A stretch of DNA of 64,000 nucleotides from Hybos culiciformis (lineage: Eukaryota > Arthropoda > Insecta > Diptera > Hybotidae): positions 39,681,525-39,745,524 of the forward strand of contig OZ023273.1 of the NCBI GenBank assembly GCA_964007475.1, written 5' to 3'. The position numbers and the translations under genes were made by a program. Below the pieces are notes generated by a model. The model worked only from the letters and a program-made list of their open reading frames with translations. It did not search any database and was not told the origin of the DNA. Within the stretch, counting starts at the first letter, position 1; the number at the start of each line of letters is the position of its first letter. Below, one piece after another: positions 11,913-23,824 of this stretch.

Positions 11913-12400
11913 ATTTTTATAGTCATTAATGATAATTATTTAATATAAAATTTTTTAAAATAAATATATGTTTTCATATAACGTTCTTTTTCAGCCCGTT
12001 TTCTATCAAAAATGAAAAAACGGACTATATATTTTCTTTTTGCGTCTGTCGGTTCGTCTGTTCATCCGTCCCACACTAAAATGCGTATATATATGAAACT
12101 TTAAATGACAGAATATGTATAATTTTGTTTAATTTCAGTTAGGCTAAAGAAAAGGATCTAAATATTTTTCATACAAAATAGATAAATAGATTTTGATTAA
12201 AATTAGTACTGGGGTATATAGTATATATATATACATATATTCCAATTAGGCGAACCTAAAAAAATTGATCGACTGTGATAAAATTTATCCGAAAGTAGTT
12301 TATTTATGACCTCGTTTATGACATAGTTTATTTATAACATACATTACATAGGTACCGTTTTTTGAAATATTTGAACACTTTCTATTGAACATGCAACTTC

Positions 12401-12595
12401 TTATGAGTTATTGAGTCCATTCCGGCAGAAGTCAATTCTGGCTAGTTCGTCAGTGCTATCTTCACACTTGGGATAATGGGTGTCCATTAGTAAGTTCAAG
12501 CTCTCAAGGGAGGATTCTGTCCACTTGCCTTCCACTGTTGTAAGCGAGGATTGAAAAGAATGCTCGTTTATAGCACTCAACTCAACCTTGTACAT
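12401..12595 (-). pseudogene. Non-LTR retrotransposon fragment
   Basis: The minus strand encodes GKWTESSLESLNLLMDTHYP followed by an acidic stretch. This resembles the linker just before the reverse transcriptase of jockey/R1-type non-LTR elements, where W...P...L..L...HFP is typical. Only about 60 codons survive and there is no catalytic FADD motif, so it is a dead fragment next to the hAT element. Confidence 0.6.
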
Positions 12596-12862
12596 TCACT
12601 AACATCTTCTATAGCATAGTTTCTCAACCGGTGGTCCGTGAAGATTTTTTGGTGGTCCGCGAAAATTTTCTGTTGTTCATATTAGCATTTGAAATGCTAA
12701 TATTAACGTACATACTTATTACTTACCTGTACAATATTTTTTCAATAACAAAAAAATTAAAAACAAACTTTTTTTCAGAATTACAAAATGTATTTTTAAT
12801 TACGATCTAGTTCTTACAATGTCATGTTAGGTTATTTCCAAAGATAACGAATTCGATTTTTA

Positions 12863-13188
12863 ATTCTTGTTAAAAAAAAATTTGTGTACATACGTAACAT
12901 ACATAATATTGATGAAAACCGTAAATGCTTGTTAAAAATTATTGATGAACATTTGAGAGGGTTAACCCAAAATTTTGATCGTTATTACCCGGATGATGAA
13001 GATCCACGTAAAAGAAATTTATGAAACCACAAATTTCCTTTACGTGGATCTTCATCATCCGGGTAATAACGATCAAAATTTTGGGTTAACCCTCTCAAAT
13101 GTTCATCAATAATTTTTAACAAGCATTTACGGTTTTCATCAATATTATGTATGTTATGTATGTACACAAAATTTTTTTTAACAAGAAT
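12863..13188. repeat. 158-bp-arm near-perfect hairpin inside hAT element
   Basis: The left arm 12863-13020 and right arm 13031-13188 are reverse complements with only a few differences (a/g next to the loop, and several in the outer A/T and tacgtaa segment), around the 10-base spacer atgaaaccac. Each arm carries the same piece of hAT transposase coding sequence in opposite orientation. A transcript across it would fold into a long duplex. Confidence 0.95.
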
Positions 13189-13260
13189 AGAAAATGAAAA
13201 TATTAATTCATGTTCACCTAACAATCAAGAAAAGGAAATGCTTATCGATCTGCCACATTA

Positions 13261-13509
13261 GTGTCGAGATATAAAACAAAAAGTCTATGTCTTTTTTGGA
13301 TTTCAAAAAGTCTATGTCTTTTTTGGAAAAAATATCCAGCTTTGAGTTATAAAGCTATAAAATTGTTATACTCATTTTCAACAACATATTCGTGTGAGAA
13401 ATCTTTTTCAACCATGATGATAATCAAAACCAAACAAAGAAATCGTCTGGAATTGAGTCCCTTCGTCTTGCTGAAACAAAACTACAACGCGATTTTCAAT
13501 GATTATTGA
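13261..13509 (+). pseudogene. hAT transposase C-terminal (dimerisation) segment
   Basis: The frame encodes LLYSFSTTYSCEKSFSTM followed by IKTKQRNRL, the typical end of hAT transposases (tty-CE-FS... K-RNRL). There is no proper start: the frame begins with GTG and contains a duplicated SLCLFW stretch from a short tandem duplication. It lies inside the element at 12615-13789 and is a remnant. Confidence 0.85.
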
Positions 13510-13898
13510 AAATAAGCAGCAGCAGAAGTCACATTAATGAAAAGATTGGTTTTTGAAATTATTTATGAATTATCGAATTTTATGTTTCATATATTTTATA
13601 AATAATTGTTGAATTATATTTCATGTTTTTGTTTTAATATTTTTAAATATTGGTTATTAACAAAAATACAATTTTTTCTCAAATCAACTAATCAATTATA
13701 AGCATAAGTTATTTTAGTTTAATAATGATGTGGTCCGCAAAAACTTTTTTGATTTTTTGGTGGTCCGCGGAAAACGTTGAGAAACTATGTTCTATAGGTA
13801 ATATTCCCGCTATAGGCAATATTCCCGGTAACTTTTATTTTTGGGGGCGCTTATTGCACTTATTGCCCACCCGCCACCCTCCACCCCCTCTCGTTCTG

Positions 13899-14951
13899 CA
13901 CACAGAAAAAAATCGTCATATTCCAATTCAAGATTGACGGGTTTGATTCAATCCGTACTGAAAAAACTTAATTCAAGTATGAAATTACTTGAAAAATCCC
14001 TTAAAAACTCAAATGAAACCAAAACTAAAGTCATATTCAACTCTCCCTATGATTCAACTAATCCTCATAAAAAAAGACAATATTAAACCAAAATGAAACT
14101 TAAAACAAGTAAACCAAAACTTATTTCAAGCCATTTAAGTTTTGTTTTGGGATTTAATTTTACTCAATTTAACTCTCTGTTTAGTAACTCAAATCAAGTC
14201 ATAATAGGATTAAATGTAAACAGATAAAAACTTCATTCTTTCTTATATTATATTTTCCATTTTATATTTATATTTTCCATTTTACACATTGTCGTAAATG
14301 TAGTTCATAGCTCAGTGGCAGAGTTCGTGGATTGCAATGTTTAGGACAGTAGTTCGAGGCTAGAAGCGGGCATAAAAAAATTATTAAAAAAAAAATAAAA
14401 AAAATTAGAAAATAAATAAAAAAAGAAAAGAAAAATAAATAAAAAAATTTAATAAATAAAAAAAATTAAATAAAATAAAAAAAAAAAAATAATAAAAAAA
14501 AAATAAAAAAAAAATAAAAAAGAAAAAAAATAAATAAATAAATAAATAAAAAAAAAAAATAAATAAATAAATAAAAAAAATAAATAAAATGTAATAAATA
14601 AAATAAAAAATTGTGTCTAGTAATTTTTTTTTTGTATTTGCGGTGTTTTTGCTGATGAATTTGAAAGGTTTTTGGTTTTGGGGTAAAACGAACTTTGTTT
14701 TTGTAAAGATACGAAAAACTTATATTAACCCTTTTTATGTCTCAAATTAAGAATTTTACAAACTTAATTTGAGTCAAATATTCTTGATTTAAGTAAAGGT
14801 ATGAGGTAATTTAAGTTTTTTTAACAAGACTTAAATCAAGTATTTTTAAGATAATTATCAAGTATGCAAATGGCTTGGCGCTATAATGAGTCGCGGAATA
14901 CTTGAATTAATGCCTTTTTTACTTGAATTTACGCCGTGTTTTTTCTGTGTG
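13899..14951. mobile_element. Putative non-autonomous element with CACACAG ends
   Basis: The left end cacacagaaaaaa (13899-13911) is matched by ttttttctgtgtg at 14939-14951. Inside, variants of ttcaagta and actcaaatcaag recur in both orientations near each end. No target duplication and no transposase were found. A tRNA-derived unit sits within it at 14305. Confidence 0.5.
14305..14625 (+). repeat. tRNA-derived SINE-like unit with A-rich tail
   Basis: An exact A-box core (tagctcagtgg) is followed about 45 bases later by a weaker B box (agttcgaggct). A roughly 240-base A-rich tail of aaataaataaa units follows from about 14375. This A box, B box and A-tail layout is that of a tRNA-derived SINE inserted in the surrounding element. 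Confidence 0.65.
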
Positions 14952-14959
14952 TGGGTGAC

Positions 14960-15179
14960 ACCCTTTATCCATTTTATAAAAATATGGCCAATCGGGCAAA
15001 AACAAAAATTGCCCGTACAAAACTGTTAGAAAACTTTGGGGACGATATCTGTGAAACCGGGTCTTTGCCCCCAACAACTGTTTTGGGTTTTGGGAATTTG
15101 GGCACCCCATATACCCCCCTTCAAGATTCACCCGATTCTGGGTGGTTCACGTCATCTGCACTATCTCCCTAATTGGCTA
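14960..15179 (+). repeat. Diverged direct copy of the fold-back arm
   Basis: This segment aligns in direct orientation with the right arm of the adjacent fold-back element (about 15350-15545). Shared landmarks are ggccaatcgggcaaaaa, an atctccgaaac-like stretch, ttttgggagtttgg-like sequence and a C-rich run. It is clearly more diverged than the two hairpin arms are from each other. Confidence 0.7.
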
Positions 15180-15549
15180 AACTACAGTTTCCTTGAACCC
15201 CTCAGAATTGGCTGAAACTTGGAGGGGGGGGGGGGGGGGGGGTAGAGGCGGTGCCCAAACTCCCAAAACTGAAATCCATTTCGGAGATGGGGCCCCCCAA
15301 AGTTATCATACATTTTGTATGGGCAATTTTTTTTTTTTTCTCGATTTGCCCCATTCCTTTTCCCAAAAATAGGGCCAATCGGGCAAAAAAAAAAATTTCC
15401 CATACAAAATGTATGAAAACTTTGAAGAGCCCTATCTCCGAAACGGGGCCTTTGCCTCAAGAACTGATTTCAGTTTTGGGAGTTTGGCACCGGCTCTACC
15501 CCCTCTCCAAGTTTCAGCCAATTCTGAGGGGTTCAAGGAAACTGTAGTT
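15180..15549. mobile_element. Fold-back (hairpin) element, 370 bp
   Basis: The left end aactacagtttccttgaacc is the reverse complement of the right end at 15530-15549. Pairing continues inward through the cctcagaattggctgaaactt, cccaaaactgaaatc and catacaaaatgtatg landmarks to a T/A-rich centre near 15330-15390. It has no coding capacity; short open frames on both strands are by-products of the palindrome. It is far more GC-rich than its surroundings. Confidence 0.85.
15224..15242 (+). repeat. Run of 19 consecutive G
   Basis: An uninterrupted G19 run sits in the left arm of the fold-back element, opposite a much shorter C-rich stretch in the right arm. It could form a G-quadruplex, and its length may be inaccurate because homopolymers are error-prone in sequencing. 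Confidence 0.9.
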
Positions 15550-15766
15550 ACGCCCCCTAATGTTTGTTTTGTTGCCCTACTATTAAGATCTGATTTAAAG
15601 AATGTAAAAGGCGGTTTAATTATCAAAAAAAATTATATGTAATTCATGATGAATACCATTAAATTTCAAGAAAAAAAATAAATAAAAACTAGGGATTTCA
15701 TATTCAAATTTAGAAAAATAAAAATCTCCCCATATGGCAGTACCAAATAAAAAATAAAAATAAAAG

Positions 15767-16405
15767 CATAGATAAGATATAGTAATAGATGGCCCACTCA
15801 AAAGATCTACTACAGCGCCTGGTGGGTTAGTGGAGGGAAGGTGAACTAAAAAAATAAAATTTTTGTAGGTGGCAATTTATTTCTAATATTCCAAATAAAA
15901 TTATTAAAATTCAAATTTGCAGGAAAAAAAGGAGATTATGAATAAAAGATAAATTTATTTTTATAGCAAAGTTTTTATTTTCTTAATTTTTTTAGTTCAT
16001 ATCACATTGTGTTCTAACATTTTCACTTAAAATTCTATTTATTTTATTGCAATAATTATTAATTAATAAATTAAATGTATAATCTTAAATTTATTATTAT
16101 TATTATTAATCTTAAATTAACTTAAATTCCAATAAATCCACAATTAAAATTCAAATATATTCAACTTTTTTATTTATTTATTTATTCATTTATTTCTACC
16201 AGATATTTATAATTTTTTCTTAAAATAAATCACCTACACGTCCAAACGCTTTTATTTCAAAAAAAAAAATAAATAAGAAAAAAAGCTCAGCCGGCTGGGT
16301 TGACAATAAAACAAAACGTAAACAAACAAGAGCGCCGCATGTGGTTGAAAGGTGAAACACATTAAGAAAACTGAAATTAATTTTGTTCTAAGTGAACCTA
16401 CCATG
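15767..16405 (+). mobile_element. 639-bp MITE, copy 1
   Basis: The element starts catagataagatatagtaat and ends gaacctaccatg, with the direct repeat aataaaag immediately outside both ends (15759-15766 and 16406-16413). A nearly identical inverted copy lies at 59396-60071. The last roughly 125 bases, rich in unusual motifs such as cagccggctggg and gcgccgcatgtgg, look identical in both, implying recent activity. It encodes nothing. It ends 134 bases before the ATG at 16540, so it may supply promoter or 5' UTR sequence there. Confidence 0.88.
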
Positions 16406-16539
16406 AATAAAAGAAAATTTTTTATAGAAAACAAACTACAGACGTGAATTTAAAAAAAGAAAAATTGATTTTTTTTTAATTTAGAAATTTCTTTAATTTT
16501 TATTTATTTGTTGACAAAAAAAAAATAAATAAACAAAAA

Positions 16540-16842
16540 ATGCACCAAAATGATCAAACAAAAAGTGAAATAACTTCAAATTTATTAAAAATAAATTCAG
16601 CCGGAAATAATTTTATTTTAAAACAAACTCATTTAAATAAAATTAGCGATAAAAATGAATATTTTAATGATAATTTATTGAATGAAAATATTTTAATTGG
16701 AATTGGGATTGCTCGAAATCAAAGGATGTCAAATTCAACGCTTGGAACAATTGGTGCTAGTGGTAGTGGCGGTGTCTGCAGTGCCAGTGGAAATGTTGAA
16801 AAAAATATCAGTTCATGTTCAACTTTAGACATTGATGACAAG
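16540..16842 (+). CDS. MCC: Possible alternative first coding exon of MCC
   Basis: An ATG in the context caaaaaATGC opens a frame of 101 codons up to a GT at 16843 (AAG/gttggt). The encoded segment is polar, Asn/Ser-rich and disordered, with a GASGSGGVCSASG stretch. Phase at the donor is 0, which fits direct splicing to the exon at 19293, also phase 0, giving DIDDK joined to VDNLTIAEVL. It cannot splice usefully to the exon at 19048, which has its own in-frame upstream stop. The donor is weak, so this could instead be a separate small gene (the frame runs open to 16929). Confidence 0.5.
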
Positions 16843-19047
16843 GTTGGTACAAACAAACAGCTTAGGTACTTAGGTACCTACCACCTAGAATCCTGCATAC
16901 TAAAGATAATTTGTTTTTTTGCAAATTGAAGAAATTACTGTGCCTGGCAATAATAAATGGTTCAATAGTCGGATTTTAGAACTTTTTTAATGAAAATTTT
17001 TCATTTTTAGAATAATATTTTCTTTGATGTTGTGAATAAGATTCCAAATATGTAAACAAATAGTTGGTTCCTAGAGAGGTTTTAAAGATTTCATTAAATC
17101 AATTAGGAAAAAAGGAATCTGAACTTGCGCAAGACGGCTAAATTAATTTGAATTTGTAAATTCAAGAAAAAGGTTACCTACCTGCCTATGAAATGGCAGT
17201 TAGAAGGTAAATACACAGTAGAAACCTAGTTTTCGAAAATATGACGTTCTAATTAGTTTTGGAAGTGAATTGATCAACTTTAATTTAAAATGTACTTACT
17301 CACTTACTTATCTAACGTGTTTTTATTCTCGAGAAGTAAGTAATTAAGTAAGGCACATTAATTAGAACTTTTGGGTAGGTACCAGCTTCTTACCTACTTT
17401 TTTTATCAATTGAGATGAACGAACTATAAACAACATACCTCTATTATTGGACCAAATTTTCATTTACATATGTAAGTGTTAGGTGCAAAAATTTAAACAA
17501 AGCATGAATAGATAGGTATTCATATTCTTAATTTCTCAAGAACGAAAAAGATTTTATAAGTAGTAAGTAGTTAGATATTTAATGTTTGTTACATATTTAA
17601 TCAGACCCTAAGAATCAGCAAAAATAAATATTTTCAATAATTCCAAGCTAAGAAATAGAAGGTATGCATTCAAAAGAATAATGTTATTGGTAAATATTAT
17701 AATCGTTATGAATAATTTTTTTTTATTTTCTTATTGTAGCTTATGTTCAACTTCTTAAAAACAATAACTTAAATAAATATTTTGGATTAAATTAATAAAA
17801 AAAATGTTCAACCAAATAAACATCGTAGAATAAAATTATGTTTTACAAGGAAATTTTGAATGAAACTTCAAAAACATGTACTCTATAATATACCATACTT
17901 GTATAACTATTAGGAAGAAAATTAAATTTATGTAAGAGTTCAATTTCCAATGGAATGTTAAACTGTAATATTATGAATTTTCTGGGTATTTTTCCTAAGG
18001 TCACAGCGTAACAGCAATTGATAGTTTTTATTTCATCTTCTAAAAAAAACAATAAAATGGATTATTATCACTTGTTTTGAATTTGTTTTCAAATACAAAA
18101 GCTTGTTTTTCTTGACAAACATATTCAAAAATTAATTCATTTAAAATACCTACATTAAAAATAATTTTTACAATAGACTCCCTCTTAACAGTTTAGAAAT
18201 AATTTTATTTTTAAACTAATAATTCTGGTGCAGAATTTATTTATCCAAATAAAAAAAACTTTGATTTTATTTCCAATAATTAAGTTTAAAAAAAAAAACA
18301 AAATCCTTTTTGCAGAAGCACTATTAATTTCATTTCATATTTTTTTATTTACTATAATTTTAAAAACAGGAAGAATAATTTTTTTTTTATTTTGTTTACA
18401 CCATACTTGTGGAAATTTAATCAAATAACTAAAACAAATTCTTAATAATGTCAGAACACATATTATTTATTTACCAATTTATCATGTTCTTAGAGACTAA
18501 AAATAAAAGACCTTGAAAAGGATATCCATCATAGATTATTTGCTGATATAAAGAAACCAAAAAAATTTAATATTAAATTCAAACAAGCCAAAAATCCAAA
18601 ATTATAGGAGCAAAGAGAGTAACTATAATAAACAAAATATTCAAAATTCTGTGAAAAAAAATAAAAATATTTCAATTTCCTATTAATGTTTAAGCCCTAG
18701 GTGTAAAACTGTCAAAGCATTACAGAGATTCGAACCAATTTGAATTTCCATTTTCCATTTCATTCAAAGATAACATTGTGAACGTTTTTTTAATATAACT
18801 CAATCTTAATTTTTAACATTTTCTATGGTAAATATACATTTTTATTATTGCGCAAGCCTATTGCAACAAAAACACAAAAAAACACAAAATTCGAAAAAAA
18901 AACAAATTTGTGACGTTATTAAAAATAAATTGTTCTTCATCAAAAAAATTACGACGAAAGGATAAAAAAAAATTAAATTTTCCAATAAAAAGAAATTAAA
19001 TTTAGAAATTAATTATACTCAAAAGAAATATGTAATTAAATATAAAA
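16843..19047 (+). other. Probable first intron or spacer of MCC
   Basis: AT-rich, with several copies of the taggtacctacc-type motif near 16865-16880 and 17170-17390. No exon with good splice sites was found between the two candidate first exons. Confidence 0.4.
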
Positions 19048-22000
19048 ATGTCAGAAATCATACCGGAACAACATAATTTACCAGAAAATATTAATTGTTT
19101 TTGTTGTCCGTTGAAAAATGATCAACAAACTCGGAATGAAAATTTTATGAACCGAAAAATTACAGAATTAATTACCGAAGCTCCAACTAAAAATGTACGT
19201 CTTGTTTTTTTTTACTGAATTCCTTAAAATATATTTTATAATATTTTAATAATGGCAATTTTAATATCAACATTTTAAATTTTATTTTTTAGGTTGACAA
19301 TTTAACAATTGCTGAAGTTTTAAATCAGCTTAAAGAATTAAAAATGAAATTACAACGCTCAGAAAATGAACGTGATGAATTTAAAGGGCATTTAAAAGAT
19401 TTAAATTATGAAAAAGATAAAATTGCAAGGCAATTAGAAATAATTAGCTCAGCACATGAAAGTCGTATAACAGAAATGCATTGTGTTATAGCAGAATTAA
19501 GTAAGAAATTACGTAACAAACAAGACAACACAATTTTAGAAGAAAATGAACCAGAAGGAAGTGGTAAATTAAAAAAAAACTTAAGAAAATTATATTTAAC
19601 ACTGGAATGAAAAACATTAATACTTATTTAAAAAAAAAATTTTCTTCACTTGACACTAAATTATCTTTAAGATTGAGATTTTAAATTTCTTTGCAAATTG
19701 CAAACTTATTAAAAAAAAACGTAATTTCAATCGAAATAATTATTTAAATAAAATGTACAAACATTGAAAATAAATAAGATGAACATTATTTTAAAATGTG
19801 TTAAACATAAAAAACGAATTATAAATAAAAAAAATATATACTTAACTAAAATATTATTTTTAGAAATAAGTTATCAAGAGGGTTCAATTTACAATTCCGA
19901 AATGAATTTAACAAATCCAGATGCTGAATGTCAAACTGAACCTATTGAAGATATAGGTGGAAATTTTAATAATTCAAATTTCGGTGATGATTTAAACGAT
20001 TTTTACAATAATGAAACATTAACAAAAACACAAGTTGAAGTAAATATGACTTCATTTCATTTAGCTATTTAACAATTCATAAATAATATTTTCTTTTAAA
20101 TTTTAGACATTACAAGAAGAAGTATTTCATTTGAAGGCACAAATAGCATTATTGGAATCACAATTGGCTATTAATAACAGTGAAATTATAAAAAAAGCAC
20201 AAAATGAAGAAAAACTACAACTATCACCACCGGAAAATCCATTCAATTATACAAATGATTATAAAGAAGACTGCACACCAGTAATAATTACATCGAACGA
20301 ACAGGAGTTGAATAATTGTTTTTATAGTAGCAATGATGATAATGAAATATCGCAACTAGATGAATTTTATAAGACTGATGAGCAAGCCATTGATAACGAT
20401 TATATAGTTAATAATAAAATATTGAGTAATAATAAAAAAAAAGAAAAATTTGTAAATAACACTAGTGCCATAAAGCAATCTACAACAAGATATTTATCAA
20501 ACAATATTCTTAACTCTGATGGTAAGTATGTAATTGGCTTGGTTATTATTAATTTAAAGATATTCCATATAATCTAGATTTTTTTTTATGCATTCTAATT
20601 CAAATATTTCTTTTAAAATTAAAAATGTAATTTATATACCACTTTTTTTTCTGTTAATATTTTTATAGATAATTATCATGTGAAAAACTCAAATTCATCA
20701 CCACCAATTCCAAAATTGGCGGAAAGAGTAAAATTAAAAAGAACTGATCAAAACGTTACCGGTACCGATATTCTCAATACTGGGGTATGTCGTGGAACAA
20801 AAATTGTTTAATTTTTTTTTTTAATTTTATTAATTATGTAATAATGATTTATATTTTCAGCTAAATAAAACGGAGTTGGTCGAGCATTTAGTTTCTAGTA
20901 TGATTCAATCGAATAATATTATAAATGATTTTATTGAGCCGAGTCAATATCATGTCGAATTTCAAAGACTGCAACGAAAGGTTGATCATTTAAAAGCTCG
21001 AAATAATGTATTGTCTTTGACGCTAGATGAAGTAAAAGAACATTTAGATCATATTTATTTACTTTGTGGTAAGCGTTTCAATTAAAATTTTTGTATTAAC
21101 TTAAAATAAATGAAAATATTACAACAAATTATCCCTAACAACTGTTTACTTAATAAAAAACCTAAATTCACGGTATGATTTTTAAAGACACCTGTAGAAT
21201 TGACATTGCGTTGCGTGGTCGCCGATAAAAAAATTAAAAATAAAAATGTTTTCTACACCTAATTCTTGGTTGTATAGAAATGATTTTTTTTTTGTCGGTT
21301 AATTAATTTGTTTTGATCAGCCTGTTCCAGATTTAAAAAAAACTAATAGTCTTTAATTTGAGTGTTGAATCGAATAGTAAAGCAGGGTGGGTAAGATTAC
21401 TTAGATGATAATTGTAATAAGTTTTAGGGAAAAAAATTAATGTTTTTTTGATAATTTTGATTTAAAGTTGTCCACATATTTCTTAACTAAATTTTCTGTT
21501 TAGGTAAATATGAATCAAATTCTGTTGCTCTGCAATGCGCATTAAATTATAGCGACAGAGCAATTGAAGCATATGATGTTATGTTAGCGTTGCTTGAAAG
21601 CAAGTAAGAATTGTTTGTTTTATTTAATCAATTTTTGATTTAAAAAAAATATATTTTTTAGGTTTGCAATGCTAAAAGAGAATTCAATATCTGCTGAAGA
21701 AAGCAGAAAAGCTGTTGAAGCAGTGGCTAAACATTTGTTGGATAGATTAGAAAGTGAAAAAAATTTATCAGAAAATAGCTTAGGACCATGGCAAAATACG
21801 TAAGGCTGAAAACAATTTAATCAAATATCTTGGTATTTTTACAATCTTCGATCTTTTAAAACCTTCAAAAAGGACAAAAATAAATCTAAATCCCATGTTT
21901 AAATTTCAAAAAAACTTAACTCAAATTTATGTATATATAAAAGATAGTTTTTGTGACATGCATTATTATATTTACCATTAATTTTTTTAGATTTTGCTTA

Positions 22001-23704
22001 AATGATACTCAATCTTTCGATCCATGGACTTTGGATGACGATAACCGATTAAGAAATCACGTTTCAAAACTTAAAGGACGTAGAGCCACAATTCAAAATA
22101 CCACTGTCAATTTAGAATCGCCATTCAGTTCTTATTACGAAAAGAGCCGCATTGCTCTTGAAACAAATGCGGAGTTCAAACAGGAGAACGCTCAAATGGA
22201 TTTAGAAATGGCAGTAATGATGCAGGTATATTTAAAAAAAATATTATATCAACTACTCATAAACTGTTAATACTTTTTCGTTCATTTTATTTTAATGAAA
22301 ATTTAATCGTTTCAAACTGTATAATACTTTGCAGGAATTATTAAGTTTGCGTGAAGATGTTGTTGAAGAAAGAAGAAAACGTGAGTTATCTGAAAAGGAG
22401 AAGCAATTCGCAATAGAGAAATCGTATGTCCTTCATGAGACTTTACATCAATTACAAATTCAATTATCTGATTCTGAAAAAGTATTAAATTTTACTTCAA
22501 AGGTAAATATAATAATTCTGTTTTTTTATTAAAAACCTGTAATAATAAAAATATTTAATTATGATTTTTTCTAGGATCGTTCATCATATTCAGAATCTGA
22601 TCATGCTGCCTTAATTGAAAGGCAATTAGTCGAAGCACTGACAAGGGAATCTGAATTAAAAACTAGAATCCAAACATTAATTGGTACCGTAACAAATTGT
22701 AAAAAACAAGAAGAAAAACACGTTCAAGTTCAAAACACGGAATTGCAAAAAATTAATATGTAAGTGCACGAAACATGTGCGTAACGTATTAAGACGCGAA
22801 AAACATTTCTAGAATTTATAGGAATTTATACAACAAAAAAATAAAAAAATGTATGAAGTGCTGACTGTTTTTCTTTCAATAAATCAAAATTAGCTTAAAT
22901 TTTTTTTAAAAATACCTTAAGAGCCCTCCATGTGAAATTCTGTTTTCTATTTCTGTTTTATATTTTTGCAGTTCTTTTTGTTTTATTATACAGAAAAAAA
23001 ACGGCCGTGAAAAATGCGACAAAAATTGTACGAAAAATACCTCTACCAGAAAATCACAAAACTATATTTGAATTTTATTTCTGTGCAGAAACTGTAATTT
23101 ATCAAAAAAAATAAAAAATTCTTAGAAATAAATGAAATTAATTAAAAATTGTTTAGGAAATTAAAGAAATTCAAAATTTCACGTCACCAGCCCTGGAGAG
23201 TGGTATTTTAGCTTTATTTCTGCGTTTGAGATTTTTTATTATCTTTTTCCTCTACTTCAGAATCCAAGCAAATATGTTCAAGTTTTTTAAATGCTCATTT
23301 GGGCCAAAAAACTCAAAATTTAAAAAATCCGCCTCACCTACCCTGGAGCCAGTTATATACTCTGTAACATATCAAAAAATTACTTTAGTCTAGATTGTAG
23401 TAACTTTACAATCAAAGCCAAACTAAGACCAATTTTTTGCAATTTTTCACATTGAGGGCTCTTAATTATTCGCATTATTTATATACATAAGTAAATCAAA
23501 CAAAATCAAAATGCAATAACAATTTTTAATATTTGTAGAAATTTATCACATTCTCTGGAACAAACTAAGAGAAAATATCAAACAAAAATAAAACGTTTAG
23601 AACAAAAAATTACAGATATGAATCTAGAATTATCGCAAGTGAAGAAATCTACAACTCAGCAAAAGAGAAATTTAGATGATAATGTTCCTGAAACTACACT
23701 TTAA
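19048..23704 (+). CDS. MCC: MCC (mutated in colorectal cancers) orthologue
   Basis: Coiled-coil scaffold protein of the MCC family, known in mammals to act in cell polarity, migration and Wnt/NF-kB signalling. Twelve coding exons join in frame: 19048-19194, 19293-19563, 19864-20039, 20107-20521, 20669-20784, 20861-21068, 21504-21603, 21662-21799, 21991-22225, 22335-22502, 22575-22759, 23539-23704; 774 residues, against about 829 in human MCC. The start ATG has an in-frame TAA five codons upstream. Diagnostic segments are GKYESNSVALQCALNYSDRA with IEAYDVMLALLES from residue 445, the FDPWTLDDDNRLR block and the C-terminal coiled coil NLSHSLEQTKRKYQTKIKRL. The C-terminus ETTL is a class I PDZ ligand like the ETSL of vertebrate MCC, which binds Scribble. 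Introns are short except the last (779 bases). Confidence 0.96.
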
Positions 23705-23818
23705 AAAAAGTATATGAAAAAATTATGTTAGAATTAATATTACATTATATCATGAAAAAGCATTACATTATATTTATGTAGATTTTGAATATCATAATAT
23801 TTTATAAAACTGCAATAT

Positions 23819-23824
23819 AATAAA
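23819..23824 (+). terminator. Polyadenylation signal of MCC
   Basis: AATAAA about 115 bases after the MCC stop codon is the first good signal downstream. Confidence 0.5.

Larger units (their letters stand above)
12615..13789. mobile_element. hAT transposon, internally deleted and rearranged
   Basis: Terminal inverted repeats begin catagtttctcaac; the motif ggtggtccgcg recurs just inside both ends. The 8-bp direct repeat ttctatag flanks the element exactly (12607-12614 and 13790-13797). These are hallmarks of the hAT superfamily. The interior has two pieces of hAT transposase: a FDRYYPDDEDPRK segment carried on both arms of a large hairpin, and the C-terminal dimerisation segment at 13261-13509. 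The catalytic core is missing, so the 1175-bp element is non-autonomous. Confidence 0.93.

Noticed and set aside
15182..15642. Several overlapping 60-100 codon frames
   Set aside because: All lie in the fold-back element and are mirror images across its arms.
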